Shown piece after piece: positions 57,001-64,000 of a stretch of DNA of 64,000 nucleotides. The stretch is from Eutreptiella sp. 'Long Island Sound 2002' (lineage: Eukaryota > Euglenozoa > Euglenophyceae > Eutreptiales > Eutreptiaceae), in NCBI GenBank assembly GCA_964036045.1, contig CAXIWF010000842.1:1-64000 (forward strand), given 5' to 3'. Both the position numbers and the translations under genes were made by a program. A model generated the notes under the pieces. That model searched no databases and was not told the DNA's origin. It saw only the letters and a program-made list of their open reading frames with translations. Within the stretch, counting starts at the first letter, position 1. Each line of letters opens with the position of its first letter.

Positions 57001-57079
57001 GCAGCGCATGCATTTGAACGCTGCAATACAAACTACCGTCATGCCGCACGCCCTTGCACATCCCGCCTCTGGGGCTCCG
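54052..57079. other. Region without recognised gene
   Basis: It contains a run of AACACAAAATTTTT-type units (54955-55150), a (GTGGCTAG)-type short repeat at 55210-55280, and mixed sequence. No splice-supported exon or motif was found on either strand. Confidence 0.4.
54955..55150. repeat. Irregular AACACAAAATTTTT repeat
   Basis: About 200 bases made of CAACACAAAATTTTT and its near inverse TTTTTGTGTTGAA. The mix of orientations makes the stretch partly self-complementary. Confidence 0.8.
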
Positions 57080-57396
57080 GGCTGCTGGCGTCTGTGGCCC
57101 GCCGCCTTGCAAGCGGGACCGGGTGCTGCCCGGCACGTGCCCGGCCCCCCGCGGCGCGGCCCTTCCGCTATGTTGAGGGGTTGTTCGTTCACCGGGCAAG
57201 GGATGGGCCGCAGGCCCTAGCCGACTTCAGGGCGCTGGTCCCGTGGCCCACGGTGCATGCGGCCCTTGCAGCCTGCCCGAAGGCCAAACTCGTGTTCTTC
57301 ATTCACCATGCCGAAGGGTGCCATCAACTCGAAGGGTTCGTGGACGGCGGAGGGGTCTGCTCGGATGTGGAGCTGACCCCGCGCGGTGTGGCGTAG
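57080..57396 (+). CDS. Unrecognised GC-rich exon
   Basis: From about 57080 to the TAG at 57394-57396 one plus-strand frame shows coding-like residue use, including RYVEGLFVHRARDGPQALAD and CPKAKLVFFIHHAEGCHQLE. No family was recognised. Its start and splice sites are not clear. It lies 0.8 kb upstream of the glycosyltransferase-like gene on the same strand, but that gene has its own signal peptide, so this is probably separate. Confidence 0.35.
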
Positions 57397-57486
57397 GTCC
57401 GGGCCAAATTCCAGAGGGCAAATTACATTTTGGGCTAAATTTTCTGAGTCAACTTAAGAACTCTTCTTTATTTGTTAAGCACCGCC

Positions 57487-57726
57487 GTTAAGGACAGCCC
57501 CTAGGCACCACCAACCACCAACCGCCAACTGCCAACTGCCAACCGCCACCAACTGCCAACCGCCCCCAACCACCAACCGCCACCAACCGCCATCCACTGT
57601 TCAATAACGCTTTTGTGGTCTTGTGTCTTGCCCATGTCTTGACCATGAAGCAGAGAGCGTCCCCGTGGAGGTTCGTTTCTGTTGGCATAATGAACCCTTT
57701 TTCATACCCCTTAAGGACAGCCCTGG
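57487..57726 (+). mobile_element. Miniature inverted-repeat element, family TTAAGGACAGCCC, copy 3
   Basis: The left end is CGTTAAGGACAGCCCC and the right end is CCTTAAGGACAGCCCTGG. The internal (CAACCGC)n run and the core GAAGCAGAGAGCGTCCCCGT match the two copies inside the PstS-like gene. Confidence 0.78.
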
Positions 57727-57865
57727 ACCTAGTGGTTTGCGGCAGTACACAGCACCTCAGCCCAGCCCACAAAATCCCAAAGAGATATGTAGTACACAGC
57801 AGCCGCCTCCTCGCCACACAGGACCCCCACCCGCTGTCATTGTCCAAAGCCGAGTTGAACATTAC

Positions 57866-57955
57866 CCCCCCCCCCCTGGGGGAGGACCATCACTTCCCCC
57901 CAAAAGCATAGGAAATACTAGACGCCAAAGGCACCGAAGAAAAAATTTTTCTTCA
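57866..57955 (+). repeat. Dispersed repeat with CCAAAGGC-CCGAAGAAAAAATTTT, copy 1
   Basis: A C run, a CTGGGGG-GACCATCACTT hairpin-like part and GACGCCAAAGGCACCGAAGA are shared in order with 60680-60778. Confidence 0.6.
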
Positions 57956-58190
57956 TGCTGTGGGCGCGTCAGTGACGATCTCAGGCCCTGCAGGACAATT
58001 TGTGACGGCGCCTGACGGTGCCTTGCTGAACTGGACGGAAAATGTCTGTCGCGGCTCCACTCTGCATAGACACTTGGTGGAACTTCGGTCAAGAGTTTAA
58101 AAAAAGGTGATGCACGGCTATTCAATTGGCGGGGAATACCGTGGTTCCCTTTTGGTTGCGTCCATCCTTTCCGCGCCTCACGCAGGGTCC

Positions 58191-61100
58191 ATGCGTGGGT
58201 ACGCGATATGGGCAGTCTTGGCCCTTCTCTGGGCGCCATCGCGTGCAGCCTACCCCCGTGAGGGCCCCGCGGGCCCGCCGCAGCTACCGCCTCGGCCGCG
58301 CCCCCGGCCATCGTCGTGGGCCGCGGGCCCCCTCCGCAGCCCCGGCGCCGGCCCCGGCCGGAGCGCCCCCGCGCGGGTCGACGCGGCGGTGCCGGACCCT
58401 CGCCGGTGGCCCATGGCCTGGCTGTCAACCGCCGGCACCGCGTGCAGCCCCGCCGCGTACCAGCGGGCCATCTCCCTCCTCAACGCCCGCCGCGCCGCCC
58501 CGTCAGGCGCCCCGGGCCGCCTCTTCCCGGCGCCGCACCTGCTCTTTGCCGCCCCGCCCTCGGCTGCGGTGCCGAGCGGCCAGACCCCCGGCCGCGCCTG
58601 GGCCCGGCCCGTCGTCGTCCACGCGGACGTGCCCGTCGAGGCCCGCGCCCGCCCCTACCCCCAACGCCGCCCCCAACACCCCATTCCTCGCCAGAGCCAC
58701 GCCAAACCACGGGACTTAAGGGACCAGGAGCCGAAGGCGGAGGAGCTCAAGCAGCCGGAGTCGAGGTGCCGCAAAGTCGTCCACCTCCGCACCGAGGCAG
58801 TGCTGGCGCAGCGCGCCCCGGCGTGCCAAGCCCCGGACGCCGCAGCCCCCGACGCGCCTCTCGCCGGGGCGGGTCCGGAGTGCAACTGCTCGCGGCTCTT
58901 GGCGATGCTCCGGGACGCAGATCCCGGCAGACTGCTGGTGTAGGACTCCCGGGATCACCTGCAGGGGGGCGTGGGCGACCGCGCCGCCGGGATGCTGTTC
59001 GCCGCGTACGTCGCGATGGTTGGCCGCCGCCGGCTCGTCATCGACTACCCCAGCCTGCAGGGCCTGTTCACCAGCTCGCTGGTGCAGTGGGGCGCGAGCG
59101 ACCGGCACCTGGCGCGGCTGCGCGCCGCGCTCAACAGGAGCGACCTCGCCGTGCAGAGGGCGCAGCTGGTGCTCAACCGCTTCTACCACCCCGTCCGGTT
59201 TGACTGCGACACCGCGGCCCAGGACGTGGTGATGCTGGCGCACAACCGCGCGGTCCACCATACGCAGTTCCCGGGAGCGGGGGAGGATGGGGCGCAGCAC
59301 CAGGTGATGTGCCCGTGGACAGTGCACCGTATCAATCCGTATCCCCGTTTTCAGGAGTGCGCACCGCACGTGTGCCCCGGGGGCTGTGGCAAGGGCTGAG
59401 GCAGGGGCTGTGGCAGGGGCTGTGGCAGGGGCTGTGGCAGGGGCTGTGGCAGGGGCTGAGGCAGGGGCTGTGGCAGGGGCTGAGGCAGGGGCTGTGGCAG
59501 GGGCTGAGGCAGGGGCTGTGGCAGGGATGAGGCAGGGGCCGTTGCTGGGGCTGAGGCAGGGGCCGTGGCAGGGGCTGTTGCAGGGTGTCAGCAGTGCGTG
59601 TCACGTGTGTCTCAACTCCTCTTTCCGCCCCACTGATACGGCGCGACTGTTGCATTGTGTTGTGTTATCATTGTCCTGCGCTGACGGTGACGTGTGGCTG
59701 CGTGTGTCTGCGCATGGCTGTGTGGCAGTGTGCGGTGGTTTGTGTGGCTGTGTGTGCCGAACGGCTTGGTACCAAATAGGCAAAGGCTGGGATGTCTTGG
59801 AGAGTTTGTTAGCGCGCCGGGCACGCCCCGGGCGCGCTGAGCAAAGTTTTCCCACGCTTTGGTGTGGCCCCTCGAGTTGTGGTTAAGGACACCCACTCTT
59901 CGGTGTGGCCACTTGAGTGGTCCGTCGCGCACAAGAGGGGCATTCTTTGATTTTGAGGTGGGTGGCCTTGATGGGGCCTACAAGGGTAGGGTGTATGTGA
60001 ACATCCCATTTGTTGGGCGAAAAAATGGGAATTTAGTTGATCGCCAACAGTCACACAATGTGCTTGTGCTTAGGGTTCCTGGGCTCGAGAAGGGAGTGAT
60101 GTTTGGGGGTAAAGCATTGTGATAGACGGCCGGAACATTCATTTGGATGCCTTGCGCGCCGGGCGTGCGCTGGGCAAACGTACCCTCTTGCACACGGGAA
60201 ATGCAAAACGCATGGGCCCTGAACCTGGCCCTAAAACTGGCCGGAAGCCTTTTGTTCCGTCGGCGCGGCTTGGGAGCACCTTCTCGGCTCTCGTGTCTGG
60301 CTCCTCTGTTTAGGGCCTCCCTTGGTACTCCTTGCGGCACCGCTTGCTGACGGAGCCGCACCTCCCACGCCATCGTGCCTCAGGGACCTGCACGGGTCTG
60401 AATGAGCACCACGGGCTGCGGGCTGTGGTGCCCCCTTCTATACACCGCCACATGGCTGTGTACTGTGGGCAGTGGCGTCTCCTTCTGCATACCCACGCCC
60501 TGCTGTGGGCACTGCACAGTGGCAGCTCCGGCTGTTCACTGTTCCACTACTGTGGGCAGTGGGCAGTGGGCAGTGGTGTCTCCTGTATTGCTGCTTGCTC
60601 TGATGGGGTTAGCTGGGAGTCGTCGGTACTTGTCCGGCAGTCCCCCCCCCCCATGTCCAGCTCCCCCCCCTTGTCTAGCCCCCCCCCCCCCAGGGGGGGG
60701 GGACCGTCACTTGGCCCATGAACAATAAGAAATCAATAGGAAATCACAGGCGCCAAAGGCTCCGAAGAAAAAATTTTAGTTGGGTTATACTAGAATTGGC
60801 AGCTCAGGAGTGGTGTACGGTCTCTCCCCCCCCCCACAGGGTGACCGTCCCCCCCGGGCTGGGGGGGGGGGGACCGTCGCCCCTGGGGGGGGGCTGGACA
60901 AGGGGGGGGAGGGTATGAAAGAGTAGGGGCGGCGGAGCATCCTGGTCCGCTTGCGGCTCAGCGCGGGTCGCGTGCACGTTAATATCTGCCATCCAATGCA
61001 AGGGAATGGCCACAATGTTGATCGCCGCTGTGGGGACCAGGCGGCTCCCCGGGTGTGCGTGTGGTGGTCTGTGGTGGTCTGTGGCCGCTTGCATTCCTGT

Positions 61101-61797
61101 GCCTGTATGTGGTTCCGTGTGGCCGCGGATACGCAATGTCTTCACATGCGCCCAGGTGACCTGCCTGCTGCGTGCGCTGCTGCAGCCCCTGCCGGCGTTC
61201 ACGGGACGGCAGGTCGTCCTCTTCGGCACGCCCCCGATGACGATCACAACGGTCGGGCAGCTCAGCGCGGCGCTTGAGGACCCGTCGCGCGCGAGCGTGT
61301 GCGTGCACCTCCGCGACACCGACGACCACGACCGGGCCCGCGACGGCCCGTCCTTCGCCGGCACGTTCCCCCACGTCCTCGGGTGCCTGCAGCACCACCC
61401 GGCGGCCGCGGCGCTGCTGCGGCGGGCCCCGCACAACAACACTCTCTTCATCTCCAGCAACTACCCGCACCTGGGGCTCAGCTTCATGGAGCTCGCGCAG
61501 GACACGGGGCTGTTCGACCGCATCTGGACGCAGCCGAAGCAGGGGCTGCCACACACGAACGTGCAGGACGCGGGGCTGGGGGACGCGTCGCGGTCCGTCG
61601 TCCGGCAGACGACGCTGGAGGCGCTGGTGGACTGGTGGGCCATGGCGCACTGCGACGTGCTGGTCAGCCACTCCCGGTACAAGCCGCTGAAGGGCAGCGG
61701 CTTCTCCGCCGCCAGCGCGCTGCTGGCGCGGAAGTCGCAGGTGCGGCTGACGGGGCAGTGCACGCCGCTGGTGGTGTGCTCCTCGCGCTTCTGCTGA
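58191..61797 (+). CDS. Secreted fucosyltransferase-like glycosyltransferase (3 exons)
   Basis: Exons 58191-58937, 58965-59303 and 61156-61797 add to 1728 bases, 575 residues in one frame, all junctions phase 0. The N-terminus [19 protein letters not shown] is a signal peptide; an in-frame ATG at 58110 would instead make it a membrane anchor. A Pro/Arg/Ala-rich stem follows to about residue 210. [20 protein letters not shown] and RRRLVIDYP match the G-N-R-x-x-G...R-x-L-x-I-D donor-site start of GT37/NodZ-like fucosyltransferases. [10 protein letters not shown] recalls the V-H-x-R-x-G-D motif, and [20 protein letters not shown] the terminal S-x-S-x...S-G-F-S motif. It should act in the Golgi or be secreted. 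The first intron would be only 27 bases. The second, 1852 bases, holds a 12-bp minisatellite. The family call is moderately sure; the acceptor sugar is unknown. Confidence 0.65.
59395..59590. repeat. 12-bp minisatellite
   Basis: About 16 units of GGGGCTGTGGCA or GGGGCTGAGGCA, mixing at the T/A position, lie in the second intron of the glycosyltransferase-like gene. Confidence 0.92.
60680..60778 (+). repeat. Dispersed repeat with CCAAAGGC-CCGAAGAAAAAATTTT, copy 2
   Basis: This matches 57866-57955 (C-run/G-run hairpin, GACCGTCACTT, AGGCGCCAAAGGCTCCGAAG). Further C-run/G-run hairpins with GACCGTC follow to 60910. Confidence 0.6.
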
Positions 61798-61896
61798 CGG
61801 CGGAAGGTCGCTTTGGCAACTCAGGACCGCCGGCCCGGGTGGTGGGGTGGGCGGGTCTTAGTTAGAATGCTGTTTTCGCGCTAGTAGTTGTACACC

Positions 61897-62104
61897 CCAG
61901 GGATGCATCGGAAGGGGGGGGGGATACCCCCCTTCAGGATGCTCAGCCTACACCCAGCCACGTCTCCCTGACGGCAAGTACCAGCTTCAACGCATTTGGA
62001 ACCGACAGTAATTGCCCCCAAACGATTTGCCAACCTCCTCCAACCGCCTGTCTAACCGCTTCCGGGGCTGCCTCTGGGGTGCATTCCCTTCGACTGCATC
62101 TCTG
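61897..62104 (+). mobile_element. Miniature inverted-repeat element, family CCAGGGATGCATTGGAA, copy 4
   Basis: The left end CCCAGGGATGCATCGGAAGG is well kept and the right end (CTTCGACTGCATCTCTG) is decayed. The core matches the other copies. It starts 100 bases after the glycosyltransferase-like stop codon. Confidence 0.7.
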
Positions 62105-62340
62105 CTCCTCCCCTGGACCCCGTTCAGGCCTGTGCTTTAACATTGGAAATGCCAATGGTGTTGCCCCCCCCACCCCTTGGACCCCCCCTCTTCAAGCTCC
62201 GGGAAAATCACGAAATGGGGTGACAATTTTTTTCCCTTCAATTTTTCGACGTACTGTGCGCTCACTTCATCCGTTCGAGGCCAACGCAAACTTCTGTGGG
62301 GGGCCCTGGGGTTGTTGCTTCATTTTTCCATTCCTCTCAG

Positions 62341-62658
62341 GCACCCATAGAAAAATTTTTGAAGCTCAATGTCAAATTGCCTACGCCTGTTGATACTGGT
62401 GCGCTGACATCAGCCATCCAGTTCTTCAGGTAGGAGGACCGCCTCTCTGGTAGACAAGGGGAAGCGTAGGCATCGTGACAGTGGCCTTGCTGATGATGAT
62501 GGTGATGGCAATGATGATGATGTTCTTGAGGACCATTCCGCCGATGAAAGTGGTGATCATGTCCAAGGCTCTGATATGAGCTCTGATTCAGCAGCTCCAG
62601 CTCTACCTCTTCTTCGGACACTTCTGATTCCTCAGATTCTGACTCCGACTCAGACTAG
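62341..62658 (+). CDS. Possible 3' exons of an acidic protein, unrecognised
   Basis: A candidate exon at 62341-62429 is bounded by TCTCAG and AG|GTAGGA and reads APIEKFLKLNVKLPTPVDTG and on. Downstream, 62450-62600 reads as an Asp-rich stretch (GLADDDGDGNDDDVLEDHS). A third segment to a TAG at 62656-62658 reads SSSTSSSDTSDSSDSDSDSD. The three lie in two different frames, and no consistent splice solution was found, so the gene model is open. Acidic Ser/Asp tails of this sort occur in nuclear proteins and in some transposon proteins. Confidence 0.3.
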
Positions 62659-62900
62659 TGGTGAACATTTCCTGAGTGCATGTATGGTGCCCTTGCCCGC
62701 ATCGCATACACTCTACACTCTACATGTGCCTGCTGTAGGAGTGGGGGATACGCCGTCACAAAGCTCCCTTCCAGGCACAGGGGGATACCCAGCCAGCATG
62801 GCCAGAAACATATGACAAGCCTGTGCCGAAAGGACATGCTACACATATGCCAACGGCTCTTTTCCCGACGCAAACAACCAAGAGAGGAATGGGACCCCTC

Positions 62901-63080
62901 CCCAGGGATTGGAAGGGGGGGAGCCCGTTCCCCCTTTCAGGGTGCCCAGCCTATGCCCAGCCACTGTCTCCCTGACGGCAAGTGCCAGCTTGAATGGCAT
63001 TTGTAAACAACAGCAACCGCCCCCAACCGATTTGGCAACCTCCTCTAACCGCCTGTCTCACCGCTTCCGGGGTAGCCTCT
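62901..63080 (+). mobile_element. Miniature inverted-repeat element, family CCAGGGATGCATTGGAA, copy 5
   Basis: The left end is CCCAGGGATTGGAAGG, lacking the internal GCAT, and the right terminus is lost. The core CCCTGACGGCAAGTGCCAGC is intact. It is the second copy within 1 kb. Confidence 0.65.
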
Positions 63081-63217
63081 GATGTACTTTTTGGAATCTG
63101 TGAGAAAAGGCTGTTTCAGAAATGTATGGGTTAGGTTGGTAAGGTGTTCACATTTTTGAGCACAGAGCTGGAAATTTGACGATGCACGGGATGGAGCAAT
63201 GCACAGGGGGCCACTGA

Positions 63218-63640
63218 TTATTCCGAATCTGAATCATCGCCATTGTTGTCCCTCACCATAAGGGCTGGTATCCCATTGGGGCACACATGCCCCTGCTTGT
63301 CAGTGGGAACATATTTTTTCAATTTTCCCCAATCCTGCAGCCTGCGTGCCTTCACAGGCACCCACCCTATGTGGAGAGGCACAGCTCACAGGCCGTCAGT
63401 TGTGATTTCATTTCGCTGTTTGGTCAGCCGGACATTGCATGGCCTCACTGTACCCTGATTTCACCCAGACAAACCCGGGATGGGGCTGCAGGTTCTCAGG
63501 ATCAGGCGTCATACCAAAATCCAAACATTTTATTTTGTCATCTCTGATCCATGGTTGCTCGAGGTAAAGGTCATACTTTACGGAGGCGCTATAAAAGGAA
63601 TCGGACAAAGCAACATCCTCCACACACTTGACAAAATCAG
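63218..63640 (-). CDS. 3' end of an unrecognised gene with acidic C-terminus (2 exons)
   Basis: On the minus strand an exon ending at 63449 contains VALSDSFYSASVKYDLYLEQ and CLDFGMTPDPENLQPHPGFV. It splices at A|GTGAGG through an 82-base intron (63448-63367, ending CACATAG) to the last exon 63366-63218, which reads WVPVKARRLQDWGKLKKYVP and ends NNGDDSDSE and TAA. The junction restores a single frame (phase 1). The upstream exon boundary is uncertain; an open frame extends to 63878, but its residue use becomes poor beyond about 63640. No family was recognised. Confidence 0.5.
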
Positions 63641-64000
63641 GCCAGGAACACAGGCACCGTCCAAAACAGACGAAAATCCCAAATGTGTCGGCAGTACAGC
63701 ATGCAGACCTGGGTGTTCCAAATGGCCTTTTTTCAAGGGCGTTCCGAATATGCCCCATATACCCCCCCCCCCCCCCTACGAATGACACCGACCACCAAAA
63801 ACCCAACGAGTTGGCGCATTCAGTACCGACCCTGAGCGATATATGTTCCGCATTAACAGCAGCAAATGCAAGAGCCAAAAATCATCCACCGAGACAAAAT
63901 TTTAAAGGAGCTACATCGCAGACAAACAAACAAACCTTACAGTACACAGTCAAAAATATAAGAAAACACACAACAGCTAGCAAGTCCGAAGAGATGGGAA
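63641..64000. other. Right edge, nothing recognised
   Basis: AT-richer sequence with a C13 run at 63763-63776. It may contain upstream intron sequence of the minus-strand gene ending at 63218. Confidence 0.4.

Overview
The window looks like nuclear DNA of a repeat-rich, single-celled eukaryote, most probably an alga. The basis is interrupted coding sequence with recognisable splice sites, bacterial-type signalling and phosphate-binding domains inside intron-containing genes, an APE-type non-LTR retrotransposon, many miniature inverted-repeat elements and short TTAGGG-like tracts. A haptophyte, prasinophyte, chlorarachniophyte or dinoflagellate would all fit, and the sequence alone does not decide. 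Most of the window is repeat or intron.

Left part (1-9.8 kb, + strand): a C-rich satellite, then five GC-rich exons that encode parts of two tandem PstS-like (type 2 periplasmic-binding-fold) modules. Their introns are filled with small transposons and an AT-rich satellite. Centre-left (9.8-22.6 kb, - strand): one hybrid histidine kinase (GAF, HisKA, HATPase, a degenerate receiver and a canonical receiver). Its four exons sum exactly in frame, and its last receiver is split by an 8.6 kb GC-AG intron carrying a tandem pair of 1.1 kb inverted-repeat elements.

Middle (22.6-34.4 kb): a 1.8 kb 26-bp satellite, a small protein with an SH3/Tudor-like fold, and dispersed repeats, two with a tRNA-like B box. 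34.4-42.5 kb (- strand): an intact non-LTR retrotransposon with a coiled-coil ORF1 and a 1731-residue ORF2 (APE endonuclease, reverse transcriptase, RNase H, Zn knuckle), bounded on both sides by (GGGA)n arrays.

Right part: a CaMK-like kinase-fold gene (- strand, 50.2-46.6 kb) with a glycine-free nucleotide loop, GFT in place of DFG, a one-base frame problem and a repetitive Pro/His tail; a piggyBac-like transposase C-terminus and a possible tyrosine recombinase (52.2-54.1 kb, +); a secreted fucosyltransferase-like enzyme (58.2-61.8 kb, +) with a candidate 27-nt intron; and the 3' end of an unrecognised - strand gene at the right edge. The genes do not form an operon or an evident pathway. 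Shared features are a strong phase-0 intron bias and occasional GC donors.
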